64,000 bases of DNA from Prorocentrum cordatum (GCA_963575745.1 CAUYUJ010003670.1:199144-263143); one strand, 5' to 3'. Positions 35,541 through 47,529 are shown, numbered from the stretch's first letter. Notes: a model not told the origin generated them from the sequence alone. Numbers and translations: made by a program.

Positions 35541-35822
35541 TTGACAGACACCCGTGTCCAATGGGACTCATTCGCTTCGGATTATAGGAAGCAGGGCAAT
35601 GGGCGGGCGCGTCCTGAGGATGTCCCAACTCGCGTCCTGAACGACATCCTTAGCTCGAAGCGGGCCCTCGTGGCCCGGGTCGGGAGGATGCAGCAGATGG
35701 GTGGTGAAATTGGGACGGCCGGGCATCAATTCTGTGTTCGGCGTGGAGGTGGCACCCACGACCTCAGCCGGCACGACGACACCTTCCTCCGTCGCTTCCT
35801 CCACCCGTATGAGCTGCTGTGA
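35541..35822 (+). CDS. Hypothetical small ORF or exon, 93 residues
   Basis: An open frame of mixed amino-acid composition with no repeats. It is rich in charged residues (for example VPTRVLNDILSSKRALVARV) and ends TLRRFLHPYELL-like before a TGA. It is less GC-biased than its flanks. No domain is recognised and there is no splice or promoter evidence. It could be one exon of a larger gene, a fragment, or chance. Confidence 0.2.
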   Translation: MTDTRVQWDSFASDYRKQGNGRARPEDVPTRVLNDILSSKRALVARVGRMQQMGGEIGTAGHQFCVRRGGGTHDLSRHDDTFLRRFLHPYELL

Positions 35823-36360
35823 TCCACCCGTACACCGCCGCTCCAGTGGGGGCCAGTCGCGTGGGCCAGCGGTCAGCGGCGTACCTGGTTCTCGCGGTCA
35901 GCGGCGTACCTGGCGTCGTTCCACAAGCAGTTGCGCCGCTCAGGTGCGGCTGCGCACTGTCTGCCCGGGCGGCGCGCAGCCCTGTTGCCACAAAGCGTTG
36001 CGCCGCTCAGGTGCGTTCTCTTTTCCTTTCCTACTCCCCCGCCTCGGTGACCTCCGTCGCCTCCCCTCCCCTGGCGCGCTTCCGCCGCCCCGCGTGGCGC
36101 GTCACCAGCCCTTCGCGTGCCGCCCTGGCCACCATGGCCCTGGCGCCGCGTCGCCCTGGCGCGCGGGCCCGTCTCTGGGCACCCGCGCCGGCCCTTTGGC
36201 TTCAGTTGTGCCGCCCCCCAGTGCAGTCACCACTTGGGTCGCTGCATCGGCGGGCGCCTCCCATGTTCAGCCGGGCCGCCGCTCACGCTGCCACGCGGGC
36301 TGCTGCCGGCCCGTCGTGTGCCACCCGCGGGCGGGGCGCTCCTTTCGTCCTTTTCCTCCG
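35823..36360. other. Short direct repeats, no gene recognised
   Basis: GGTCAGCGGCGTACCTGG occurs twice (35870-35910), and GTTGCGCCGCTCAGGTGCG twice (near 35931 and 35997). Confidence 0.5.
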
Positions 36361-36430
36361 CCCCTCCTCCTCCTCCTCCTCCTCCTCCTCCTCCTCCTCC
36401 TCCTCCTCCTCCTCCTCCTCCTCCTCCGCC
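36361..36430 (+). repeat. (TCC)n microsatellite
   Basis: About 22 TCC triplets. Confidence 0.97.
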
Positions 36431-38390
36431 CCTCTCGCCTTTTCGCTGTTTTCCCTACCTCAACTCGCGCCGCCGTGGCGCTGGCGCCGCCGCGATGCCT
36501 CGCCTTCGGCGTGCAGCTCAGCCCCACCCGCCCGGTGCCGCCCCGACGCGACGCCTTAAGCCCCCGACGCGGCTGCCGCGCCTGTGCAGCGGGCACCGCG
36601 CAGTCGATGTGCCTGGTGGATTTGGCTTTTTTGCGGATGGCATTCCTTGGGCTCGAGTGCTGGTTCCACCTGATCTTCACCGTCGCTGCGCCTTGGCAGC
36701 GCCCGCCGGCGCGCCCCGGTCCCGGCCCCAGCTGCTGCCGCGGCCTCCGCTGCCCTGGCTGGCCGCCACGGCCCGATCACTGGAACTTTTCCACGTCTGA
36801 GCGCCCTGCCCATCCTCCTTTCGCGCGGCCGCCCTCGTCTTCGCCTCTCTCTCTCTCTCTCTTGCGCGTCGGACAGTTTGCCTCTCGGTTGCCCCCCGAT
36901 TCGCCGATTCGCCCCGCGATGGTGCGGCTTGCCTCCGCCTCGCTCCGACGGAGAACATGTCGGTCTCGTCGTTCTCTTCACCCCGAACCCCCCTGACGCG
37001 GCCACCCGCCTACTGTGCCCGCGTTCCACCGCGGTCCATTTCTTTTCATCTGGCCTGCCCTGCAGAAGAGAGGGGGTGGAGGGGGTGGGAGGGGTGGGAG
37101 GAGGACAAAAACATCGAGGCGGTTCGAGAACAGGGAGGGTCGAGGTCTTTGAGCGGTCTCGGCCAACTTTCGGGGCCCCAAGAGCCCAAGGGGGCCTCAG
37201 AGACCTCCCAGAGCCCCCTGGGGGAGGGGGCCGCGGCAGTCCAGCTGCGCACGCCTTTCATCTGACGCCCCAGATGGGGGGAGCGGCGGGTGGCGAGGAA
37301 GTCGATGGGAACCGTCGAATCCAGGCGTCGCAAAAGATCGCGGCTCGGGGGTTGCTCAAGCTGTGCCTGGCCCAGGCGGGCCCCGGTTGTTCGCTTCATG
37401 TTGGAGCCCCTGAGACCCCTGGGCCTCGTGAGGGGCGATCTGGAGGCCGCGGGGACCTCCCTGGACATCCGGGGGACACCTTCGGCCACGGGCACTTTCG
37501 GCAACACCTGGGCGACGGCCAGCTCTGCGACGCTCTCGGCCTCTGGGTCGCTTGGCCCCGGCCCCCCAGGACCGTCGAAGCGGGAGTCGGGAGCTGAGAC
37601 GCAGGCCCTGGAAGAGAGTTGGGGGTCCCTGGGGGGCACCTTTTTGAACCACCGACTGGGGGGGGGCCAAGTATATTCGCACCCTTCGCCTGCCGAGGCT
37701 CCTGAGGATCGATCCCCTGGGTGGTGGCTCTGGACCAACTCAGGAGGGAAAACACGCAGAAAGACACAACATACACGTCGATTTCCAGGAAAACATATGG
37801 TAAACTATCAGAATTGGAGGGGGCGTGAATCCAAGGAGTACGGACAATAGGGGAATCCTGGGATTTGCGTCTGTTGATTCGTGTGTCCCTGGGCCTCTTC
37901 AGTGATCGGTTCCCCAGGCGGCTGTGATGGACTAGCTCCGCCTCGCAGGAAGGAGGGAGGGTTCCTCTTCCCCTCGTCTTGCCTGGGGCCCAGCCACCAG
38001 CCCATGCCGAGGCCGCGAGCACCGACGGCGATGATGCAGCGGCAGTCCAAGCGGCCCACCTGAAGGCGCCAGCGCCCTCCCCCCCGCACGGAAGTCGATT
38101 GGAATGTCTCTGGAGTCCCAGGCAGCATCCTGCTTGTTTTCTTGCTCGCTTCCTTCTGCCTCAGTCAGTGCCCGCATTGAAAGAGCTCGCGCGAAGAGTG
38201 CAGGGATCTGGCGGAAGCGCGCCGCCGATCTCGACCGGCGGCCATGTTCCTGGGTTCCTTTTGGGTCTTGTTGGAAGTTCCCCGCTGATTCTGGTAGGCG
38301 GCTGGATTCCAGCGATCCAGGTGCAGAGAGCACAGACAATAGTTACAGTGTGCAAAGAGCGTGCGTATATAATTGAGAGTAGAGAAGCAG
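36431..38390. other. About 2 kb without a recognisable gene
   Basis: GC-rich. Short CT tract at 36848-36868. 37080-37230 contains CCCAAGAGCCC/CCTCAGAGACCTCCCAGAG words shared with other spacers. Long frames on both strands have compositional, not protein-like, sequence. Confidence 0.45.
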
Positions 38391-38530
38391 AGTGAGAGAG
38401 AGAGAGAGAGAGAAAGCGAGAGAGAGAGAGAGAGAAAAAGAGAGATATGGAGAGAGACAGAGAGGGAAATAGAGAAAGAGAGAGAGAGCGAGAGAGGGAA
38501 AGGGAGAGAGAGAGAGAGAGCACAAACAAT
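38391..38530 (+). repeat. (GA)n microsatellite
   Basis: GAGAGA with scattered interruptions. Confidence 0.97.
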
Positions 38531-38764
38531 GTATGCATAAAGAGACAACGAGAGAGATTATGTGTATGGAGAGAGCCGCAAGAGTGTATTGTATAACGCT
38601 GCAAGACGAAGCTTCTTGGCCACCCATTATCCATCGTCGCCAGTTTTGACTCCAACGTCACTTTCTCCAAGGGTATACCCAGCATATCTCGACACAATGT
38701 TCTGCCGAAGATGTGATCCCACTCTCGAACCATGGAGTGTGCAGTGGTGTGTTGACTCAGCGCT

Positions 38765-39420
38765 TTGAGCCTTCGAGCCTTGAACACCTGCGGTGCCGAC
38801 AAGGACCCAGAGGACCTCTGGACATGCGGACTGCGCAGATCACCAGCTAAACGTTCCCAGACCGACTATTTGACCGTGTCTCCCAACTTGGAGGGCATCG
38901 CGCACCCCGTCCGGCAGCCCGGGTTTGATCACATACCCGTTGTTGCTGGAGTTCAATGTTGTGCTCCGTTTTACGTTCGCCGGGGTCGGGGGCCTGCTTT
39001 TCGAGGCTGGCAGCCGGACAGCATGGACTCCTTCCAGAAGGCGTGCCTCACGGACAGCATTTTGAACGCCAGGCTGGACGTTCTTGAAGATCGTATGTGA
39101 GCTCTGGCTGAGGCAACACGTGACAACGCACACACAGAGCTCCGATCGAGCAGGAGGAGACGACGCCTACCCGCCAAGGACGCCAAGTTCATACGCCGTG
39201 TCCGTTGTCTACTTCGCTTTTGTAACACCACGCACGCATTCTCCAGTGTGACCACGCCGACGGTGCTCAAGGTTGACGGGAAACCGACGGCCGATAGAGC
39301 AAAGTGGTTGGAATGCGGGTGCATTTTCGGCCGTCACAGGTTCACCGACCCAGAAAGCTCACACGACCATCAATTTTTCAGGCTCGCCGCGGGAGTAGCT
39401 GCCCACAGGAATGCAATCCA
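38765..39420 (+). pseudogene. LINE-type retrotransposon remnant: end of APE-like endonuclease and linker
   Basis: One plus-strand frame runs from about 38765 to 39420 with a single internal TGA at 39098-39100. It contains QTDYLTVS (Asp codon at 38864), like the (R)IDYI motif late in APE-type endonucleases. About 20 codons later comes FDHIPV (Asp 38927, His 38930), like the closing SDHxPV motif with Ser replaced by Phe. After it, ARLDVLEDRM, the stop, and DGKPTADRAKWLE then RFTDPE resemble the linker that precedes reverse transcriptase in LINEs. No reverse transcriptase follows, because the frame runs straight into a 77-bp repeat array. The upstream part of the endonuclease is not recognisable. 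Assignment rests on motif spacing seen by eye. Confidence 0.55.
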
Positions 39421-40345
39421 GGTGTTCGCATGCGGTTCCCCCACCCAGGGCAGCGTTCGTGGCCCCATAGGGAGCTCCACCGAAGGCCCCAGTGGGGGTG
39501 TTCGCATGCGGTTCCCCCACCCAGGGCAGCGTTTCGTAGCCCCATGGGGAGCTCCACCGAAGGCCCCAGTGGGGGTGTTCGCATGCGGTTCCCCCACCCA
39601 GGGCAGCGTTTCGTGGCCCCATAGGGAGCTCCGCCGATGGCCCCAGTGGCTGCTCTCGCACGTGGTTCCTTCACCCAGGGCAGCGTTTCGTGGCCCCATA
39701 GGGAGCTCCACCAGAGGCCCCACTGGCGGATTCGCATGCGGTTCGAAGGCCGCATTGGGGCTGCTCTCGCATGCGGTTCCCCCACCTTGGGCAGCGTTTC
39801 GTGGCCCCATAGGGAGCTCCACCGAAGGCCCCAGTGGCTGCTCCCGCATGCGCCCCCCCCAACCAGGGCAGCGTTTCGTGGCCCCATAGGGAGCTCCACC
39901 GAAGGCCCCAGTGGGGGTGTTCGCATGCGGTTCCCCCGCCCAGGGCAGCGTTTCGTGGCCCCATAGGGAGCTCCACCGAAGGCTCCAGTGGCGCAGTTCG
40001 CATGCGGTTCCCGTACCCAGGGCAGCGTTTCGTGGCCCCATAGGGAGCTCCAACGAAGGCCCCAGTGGCGCAGTTCGCATGCGGTTTCCCCATCCAGGGC
40101 AGCGTTTCGTGGCCCTATAGGGAGCTCCACCGAAGGCCCTAGTGGCGCAGTTTGCACGCGGTTCCCCCGCCCAGGGCAGCGTTTCGTGGCCCCATAGGGA
40201 GCTCCACCGAAGGCCCGGCCCCAGTGGCGCAGTTCGCATGTGGTTCCCCCACCCAATGCAGCGTTTCGTGGCCCCATAGGGAGCCCCAGCGAAAGCGGCA
40301 CCCACAACGCGTTACGAACAATTGCTTATGGTTGGGTCTTTCGCC
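39421..40345 (+). repeat. Minisatellite element E6: about 11 highly similar 77-bp units plus tail
   Basis: Units contain CGCATGCGGTTCCCCCACCC, AGGGCAGCGTTTCGTGGCCC, CATAGGGAGCTCCACCGAAG and GCCCCAGTGG. Most starts are exactly 77 bp apart (39889, 39966, 40043, 40120), with one 111-bp step near 39701-39812. Units are more alike than in E1-E4, so this looks the youngest array. The leader is missing. The tail ATGGTTGGGTCTTTCGC (40328-40344) matches the E4/E7 tail with one change. Confidence 0.92.
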
Positions 40346-40735
40346 AGGATAATTTAGTATCGCTAATTCGGTGGCGGGCCTCTAGTGTTTCTCTTCGTTC
40401 CTCCTCCTCTTTTGTTTGAAGGGCCAGTGTCCAGTGCACATTCCTGTAGGATGCAATCGAGTAACTTGGGGTAGGCTTTCACATCGCTTGGTACTGTCTC
40501 GGTCCACTGTTGGCTCGAAAACTGTACGCATGTTGTCGTGTATCGGTGAGTCTTTTATCTTGTGGCCGTGTAGGCCCCGGGGTCGGTAAATCACGACTGC
40601 ACGCACGAGGCCGCGGGTGGATGCATGGATCTAGAGCTTTGACTTGGCGTGGGACTTCATCTGCATCACGATCTCTTCTCACTGTGCTCTCGATGCGACA
40701 GGCTCGCGGGTGAGAGAACACCATGCTGATTGAAT
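40346..40735. other. No recognisable gene
   Basis: Unique DNA following the E6 tail. 40390-40440 (CTCCTCCTCTTTTGTTTGAA, GGGCCAGTG) faintly resembles a leader segment. Confidence 0.4.
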
Positions 40736-40783
40736 GGTTTTCGTGAAAACTGGTAATAGTAGTCGTAATCGTAGTCGTGGTGG

Positions 40784-40864
<81 letters not shown>

Positions 40865-40865
40865 C

Positions 40866-40909
<44 letters not shown>

Positions 40910-41145
40910 TGGTAGTAGTAGTAGTAGTAGTGGTAGTGGTAAGTAGTAGTAGTATTAGTACTAGTAGTAGTATAGTCGCAGTAGTATTAAGTATAGTAGA
41001 ATATAGTAGTAGTAGTAGTATTTAGTAGTAGTAGTAGTAGTCAGTCGTAGTGTAGCAGTAGTAGTAGTAGTAATTAGTAGTAAGTAAGTAGTAGTAATTG
41101 TATAAATTGTTAATTCAGTATAGATTAGTAATTGTAGTATAGTAA

Positions 41146-41183
<38 letters not shown>

Positions 41184-41302
41184 TAGTAGGAGTCGTTAGG
41201 GTAGTAAGTAGTAGTAAGTAGTAGTAAGTAGTAGTAAGTAGTAGTAAGTAGTAGTAGGTAGTAGTAGGTAGTAGTAATTAGTAGTAAGTAGTAGTAAGTA
41301 GT

Positions 41303-41377
<75 letters not shown>

Positions 41378-41848
41378 GGGGTGTAGGAGTAGGAGTAGTA
41401 GTAGTCGTAGTAGTCGTAGTCGTCGTAGAAGTAGTACTGTGAGTTAGTGCGTAGTAGTAGTAGTAGTAGTATAGTAGTAGTAGTAGTGTAGTAGTGTAGA
41501 TCGTAGTCGTATTAAGGAAGTAGTAGGTAGGTATCAGTAAGTATATAGTCGTCGTCGTAGTGGTCCGTATCTTCAATAATAGTAGTAGTCGTAGTAGTGT
41601 AGTATCGTAGTATAGTGGATAGTCAGTCGTAGTTACAAAGTGTAGTACGTAGTAGTACAGTAATAGGATTAGTAGTAGTAGTAGTAGTAGAAGTAGTAGT
41701 CATTAGTAGTAGTAGTAGGAGTAGTATAGTAGTCGTAGTAGTAGTAGTGTGAATTTGAGTAAGTAAGTATAGTAGTAAGTAGTAGTAACTATAGTAATAG
41801 TAGTAGTCGTGAATGTAATGTAGTGGGTGGGAAGTAGTAGTAGTAGTC

Positions 41849-41882
<34 letters not shown>

Positions 41883-41886
41883 ATAA

Positions 41887-41961
<75 letters not shown>

Positions 41962-41965
41962 GGTC
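40736..41965 (+). repeat. TAG/CAG triplet array
   Basis: (CAG)n at 40787-40831, then (TAG)n with TAGTAAG, TCG and other interruptions to 41962. Poly-Ser, poly-Val and poly-Thr frames are artefacts. Confidence 0.97.
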
Positions 41966-42069
41966 AAACTGCACCTTCGTGTCTACTAAGAATGAACGGG
42001 TAAAGGGTAAGGGTTCGAGTTCGGGTTGGGGTCCGTGTTCTACGCATTCAAGTTAACCGCATAGAGTTA

Positions 42070-42310
42070 CATTGAATAGGCGGAATTTATAGTACACGAA
42101 GAAGTTGTTCGGAAACCCACAATTCCGCCATTCGCTAATAAGAAAACGCTGCAGGGGCTATAGAGCAAATAGTACACGGAGATGAGGTTCGGAAGCCCAC
42201 TGATTCTAATAGTACACGGAGAAGGGCTCGGAAACCCACAATTTCGCCGTTCGCTAGTAGGAAAACAATACAGGGGCTATAGAGCCAATAGTACACGAAG
42301 GGGAGGTTTG
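42070..42310 (+). repeat. ATAGTACACGRAGAAG repeat, about 4 degenerate units
   Basis: ATAGTACACG recurs at about 42090, 42170, 42209 and 42289. Two of the units have GGAAACCCACAATT(C)CGCC, CGTTCGCTA and GCAGGGGCTATAGAGC. Related sequence (AAAAGTACACGGACGTGAGG, CTCTATAGCGAAAAGTGCAC) reappears at 43230-43375, on the far side of the TCC tract. Confidence 0.8.
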
Positions 42311-42435
42311 TGGAAGACGGAAGTGGGGCCCAAGCGCGGCGCGTTTGGCCGCGGCGACGAAGATGGGCTCCAGCGCTCCAGCGAAGGCGAACTATCGGAA
42401 GGCACCCTGAAAGGCGACGGAGAAGCGTCTCTCTG

Positions 42436-42738
42436 TTCCTCATCCTCTTCCTCCTCCTCCTCCTCCTCCTTCTCTTTTCTTCTCTTCGTCGTCGTCGTCG
42501 TCCTCCTCCTCCTCCTCCCCCTCCCCCCCTCCTTCTCCCCCCTCCTCCTCCTCCTCCTCCTCCTCCGCCTCCGCCTCTTCCTCCTCCTCCTCCTCCTCCT
42601 CCTCCTCCTCCTCCTCCGCCTCCTCCGCCTCCACCTCCGCCCCCGCATCTTCCTCCTCCGCTTCCGTCTCCGCTCCCGCCTCCTCCTCCTCTCCTCCTCC
42701 TCTCCTCCTCCTCCTCCTCCTCCTCCTCCTCCTCCTAA
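42436..42738 (+). repeat. TCC triplet array
   Basis: CTCCTCCTCC runs with CGT, CCC and CCG interruptions; it ends at 42736. Confidence 0.97.
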
Positions 42739-43229
42739 TGACTGAATGCACATCAGCAGCACAAGCGGCGCCCGCGGCGTCCCTACCTGGGGCCCCGTCG
42801 ACGACAAAGCATCCAAACGCATGAAGGGCCTGATCGCAAAAAGGAATCACTTACCGCGTCCGCGGCATCCCTGCCTGGAAATCCGTCGCCGAAAAGGCAT
42901 GGAAGCGCACGTCCTCAAGCCCTCAGGCCCTCGGCAGCGCTAATCGGTAGGCCGTCGGCAGCGCTCCCGGCCGGTCCAGGACACGATCCTTGTGATCGGC
43001 GCGCCGAAATTGGACGTCGGTGGGCCCGCGCTCCCAATTGGACCAGGGCCACGATCCCAGTGAGGTGTGCGCCGGAGTCGCGCGCCGGAGGGCCAGGCCC
43101 ACGATTCTCGAGAGGGGTGTGCCAAAATGAAGCGGCTGGCAATGGCGGTTGCTCCAAATCCGACGGCGACTCGAAGGACAGGTGTAACATTGCCTTTGTT
43201 GTTTATTTTCTAATGCGAATCCAATCCGC
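42739..43229. other. No confident gene; diverged repeat traces
   Basis: 42770-42880 has GGCGTCCCTACCTGGGGCC/GGCATCCCTGCCTGGAAATC direct similarity. 43000-43130 has GGGCCACGATCCCAGTGAGG and GAGGGGTGTGCCAAAATGA, possibly very diverged minus-strand units of the GGAGCTCC family. Confidence 0.4.
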
Positions 43230-43399
43230 AGCCTCTATAGCGAAAAGTGCACGAAGGTAGGCATTGACGCGAAAGGCACGAAAGCCAGGTTTGAAACTAC
43301 GATTTTTGCAATTCCCCTTGTCGGAATCCTACTAGGCCTTATACAAAAGAAAAGTACACGGACGTGAGGTTTGTAGCGTCACGAAGACCACGTGCAACC

Positions 43400-43406
43400 C
43401 TAGTAA

Positions 43407-43466
<60 letters not shown>

Positions 43467-43485
43467 CAGTAGTAGCAGTAGTAGC

Positions 43486-43530
<45 letters not shown>

Positions 43531-44757
43531 TAGTAGTATTAGTAGTAGTACAGTAGTAGTAGCAGTAGTAGTAGTAAGTAGTAATAGTAGTTAGTAGTAG
43601 TAGTAGAAGTAGAAGTGCTGACGCCGTCCGTCGTAGTAATTAGATGACTGTGGAAATAAGTAGTAGTAGTTTAGTTAGTAGTAGTAAGTAGTAGTAGTAT
43701 AGTCGTAGTAAGTAGTTCTAAAAAGTTACGTAAAAAGATAGTAAGAAGTAAGTAAGTAGTATAGAATTAGTAGTAGTACAAGTACAGTAGTTGTAGAAGT
43801 ATGAAAGTCGTGTAGTACAAATAATGAAAATGTAGTATCAGCATTTGCAGTAGAGTCGAAGAATATAGTAAGTAAGTAGTAGTATAGTATAGTCGTAGTA
43901 GAGTAGAGTAGTAGTATTTTAAAAAAAAAAAAAAGCAGTATAGTAGTAAATAGTATGTGTCAGTATCAGTAAAGTATTAGTAGTCTAGAATAGTAGTATG
44001 TAGTAAAAGTAGTAGAAGTAGTAGGAGAAGTAGTAAGTCTGTAGTAGTAGGTAGGTAGGTGGTCAACAGGTAAAGGTAGGTAAAGGTTAAGGTAGCGTAA
44101 GGTCCGGTAGAGTAGAAGGTAGGTACGTAGGAGGTAGTAGGTAATGAAGGTAGGTAGTAGGTAGGTAGGTAATAGTAGTAGTAGTATAAGTATATTAATA
44201 GGTAGTTGTAGTAATAGTAGTAAGTAGTAGTAGTAGTATAGTAGCAGGAGTAGTATTAGTATTTTAGTTTAGTATATTAGTAGTATAGAAGAAGTAAGTA
44301 GTAGTATATAGAAGTAGTAAGTAGTAAGTAGTTATAGTAGTATAGTAGTAAGTAGTATAAGTATAGTAGTTGTCGTAGTAGTAGTAATAGTAAGTAGTAG
44401 TAGTAGTAGTCGTAGTAGTCGTAGTAGTCGTAGTTGGAGTAGTCGTAGTAGTAGTAAGATTAGTGGTCGTTGTAGTAGTAGTAGTAGTCGTCGTCGTCGT
44501 CGTAGTAGTAGTAGTAGTAGTAGTAGTAGTTGTGGTGGTGGTGGTAGTAGTAGTAGTAGTAGCAGTAGGGCACTTGTGGTAGTAGTTGTAGTTAATAGTA
44601 GTAAGTAGTGTTGTAGCTGTAGTTTAGTAGTAGTAGTAGTAGTAGGAGTAGTAGTAGTAGTAGTAGTAGCAGTAGTAGTAGTAGTAGCAGTAGTAGTAGC
44701 ACTAGTAGTAGTAGTCGTCGCCGTCGTCGCCGTAGTAGTAGCAGTGTAGTAGTAGTG

Positions 44758-44821
<64 letters not shown>

Positions 44822-44829
44822 GTAGTAGT

Positions 44830-44912
<83 letters not shown>

Positions 44913-45149
44913 ATAGTAGGTAGTAGGTAGTAGGTAGTAGGTAGTAGGTAGTAGGTAGTAGGTAGTAGGTAGTAAGTAGTGGGTAGTAGTAGTAGTCGTA
45001 GTAGTAGTAGTAGTAGTAGCAGTAGTAGTAGTAGTAGCAGTAGCAGTAGCAGTAGCAGTAGTAGTAGTAGTAGTATTCGTAGTAGTAGTGGTAGTATTAG
45101 TAGTAGTATAGTAGCAGTAGCAGTAGTAGTGCTAGTAGTAGTAGTCGTG

Positions 45150-45197
<48 letters not shown>

Positions 45198-45259
45198 ACA
45201 GTAGTAATAGTAGTCGTCGCCGTGGTAGTAGTATATTTTCAATAGTAGCAGTAGTAGTC

Positions 45260-45296
<37 letters not shown>

Positions 45297-45299
45297 AAA

Positions 45300-45340
<41 letters not shown>

Positions 45341-45464
45341 TTCGTATTCGTAGTAGTAGTAGTAGTAGCAGTAGTAGTAGTCGTAGTAGTAATCGTAGTA
45401 GTAGTCGTAGTAATAGCAGTAGTCGTTCCAGTCGTAGTAGTGATAGTCGTCGTCGCCGTCGCCG

Positions 45465-45512
<48 letters not shown>

Positions 45513-45579
45513 TAGGCGTAGTAGTAATATTATTATTCTTAGTATTATTTGCAGTAGTCGCAGTAGCAGTAGCAGTAGC

Positions 45580-45619
<40 letters not shown>

Positions 45620-45662
45620 ATAGCAGTCGTAGTAGTAGCCGTAGTAGTAGTAGTAGTAGTAG

Positions 45663-45713
<51 letters not shown>

Positions 45714-45782
45714 CAGTAGCAGTAGCAGTAGCAGTAGTGGTGGTGGTGGTGGTAGTGGTAGTAGTCGTAGTTTTCGTCAGTA
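43400..45782 (+). repeat. TAG triplet array, about 2.4 kb
   Basis: (TAG)n with TAAG, GTAGG, CAG, TCG and GGT interruptions. Purer stretches lie at 43400-43530, 44760-44910 and 45660-45710. 43600-44100 is the most degraded part and includes an A run at 43920-43934. This is the longest simple array in the window. Confidence 0.97.
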
Positions 45783-45990
45783 AGTAGTAACTGGTAGGTA
45801 GTATGTAGTAAGTGGCACATAGTAAGTATTATGAAGTAGGCAGTAAGGAGCGACCTGTACGTAACCAGTAGTAAGCAGTATGTAGAGAATAGTACGTCGT
45901 AATTCGTAAGTCGGAGGCAGCTCGTAGTCGTAAGTCGTGGTGAGCAGTAGAAATCGGTACACGTCGTAGTAGTACTTCGTGTAGAAAGAG

Positions 45991-46730
45991 GAAGGAGGAC
46001 CAGGAGGATGAGGAGGAGGACCAGGAGGAGGATACGGCGAAGCAGGCGGAGGAGGAGGAGGAGGAGGAGGAGGAGGAGGGACGAAACCCCCGCTGGCAGG
46101 CTCTGCGCGAGAAGCGCATTTGGGCCAGGCAGCTTCTTATCGTGGTGCAGTGCCTGGCCCTGGTTCTTTCGCTTGTCGCCATCGGCGCCGCATTGGAGCC
46201 AGCAGCAGACGATGGCGAACGCTACGGCGAAGCAGGACGACTCACGGGTCAGACTGCGGAGGAGGAGGAGGAGAAGGAACATGAGGAGGAGGAGAGGAGG
46301 AGGAGGAGGAGGAGGAGGAGGAGGATAATGACGGTGGCGCAGGAGGAGGAGGAGGAGAGGAGGAGGAGGAGGAGGAGGAGGAGGAGGAGGAGGAGGAGGA
46401 GGAGGAGGAGGAGGAGGAGGAGGAGGAGGAGGAGGGGAGGAGGAGGAGGAGGAGGAGGAGGAGGAGGAGGAGGAGAGGAGGAGGAGGAGGAGAGGAGGAG
46501 GAGGAGGAGGAGGAGGAGGAGGAGAGGAGGAGGAGGAGGAGGAGGAGGAGGAGGAGGAGAGGAGGAGGAGGAGGAGGAGGAGGAGGAGGAGGAGGAGGAG
46601 GAGGAGGAGGAGGAGAGGAGGAGGAGGAGGAGGAGGATAATGACGGTGGCGCAAGAGGAGGAGGAGGAGAAGGAGGAGGAGGAGGAGGAGGAGGAGTAGG
46701 AGGAGGAGGAGGAGGCGAAGGACGAGGAGG
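45991..46730 (+). repeat. GGA triplet array, about 0.7 kb
   Basis: Long GGA runs (46260-46720) after shorter ones at 46000-46080, with a non-repetitive gap at 46081-46255. GAGGATAATGACGGTGGCGC occurs twice (46321 and 46633), showing internal duplication. Such purine runs can form triplex DNA. Confidence 0.97.
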
Positions 46731-47529
46731 AGGAGGGGTCGGGGAGGGGTGCGAGGCGGAGGAGAAGGGTGTGTCAGGAAGGGAAGAGAGGGAGAGGAGG
46801 AGCATGAAGAGTTGAAGGAAGAGGAGGTGGCAGGGGACAGACAGCTCTAAGGCCGACTGGAGGGCAGGACGTGTCCTTTCTTTGCCTTTTCCTATTTCTG
46901 TTGATGGTGGGGCTTCAGCACGGGAGCTCCAGGAAGCGGGGACGCTGTTGGTTTGGGACCGCGAGTCGACCTCATCCGCGGCGCCCAGGCGTACGTTTGC
47001 CTCTCTGGATTCCGTGCGATGCCCTGCTTCTGGTGCTGATCGTGATGTTCCAGGCACGATGCTGGACTTTACACCTTGGCTCGGGCCCCCAAGTGGGGGA
47101 CACAGAGTCTTTGACCCCCCCCAGTCACCAGCCTCAGCGGGTGAGGGTGGGGGGTGGGTGAAGGTAAGAGGGAGGCGATCGCGCGTTGTCTCTGAACCTT
47201 TCCGCCATGGCGAAAGGTAGGTGTCAGACGCTGGCAAAGGCCGAGACGAGGCCGACCGGAAGAGCTTTGCTCGCAGAGCCTCTTTGGGTGGGGTGGAAGG
47301 GCCTTCGCGGGGGGAGCCTCCAGCCGGTCCGTTGCTGGCCCGCCAACTCCTGCGGAAAGAGGCCGAGATCTGACGTCACGGCAGAACTGCATCGGCACCG
47401 CCCAACCATGCTACTGTCATGTGTGCGTCGGCCCCCCAAGACCTTTTTCAAGCGCGCACGCCTAGAAATCTTGCAGAGTACGTTTCGTGGCGGGCACTTT
47501 ATGGCCGAACCGCTCGGAAAGCGATATAC
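46731..47529. other. No recognisable gene
   Basis: Unique DNA with overlapping frames on both strands; no domain identified. Confidence 0.4.

Noticed and set aside
35701-36996. 431-codon plus-strand frame
   Set aside because: GC-rich composition and a TCC run keep it open. Other frames are also open, and no protein-like motif is present.
39421-40300. Possible CRISPR array because of regular 77-bp spacing
   Set aside because: The whole 77-bp unit is repeated, with no unique spacers, and the context is eukaryotic.
40736-46730. Poly-Ser, poly-Val, poly-Leu and poly-Arg/Glu frames up to about 370 codons
   Set aside because: Translation of TAG, GGA and TCC arrays; no unique protein segment long enough to support a gene.
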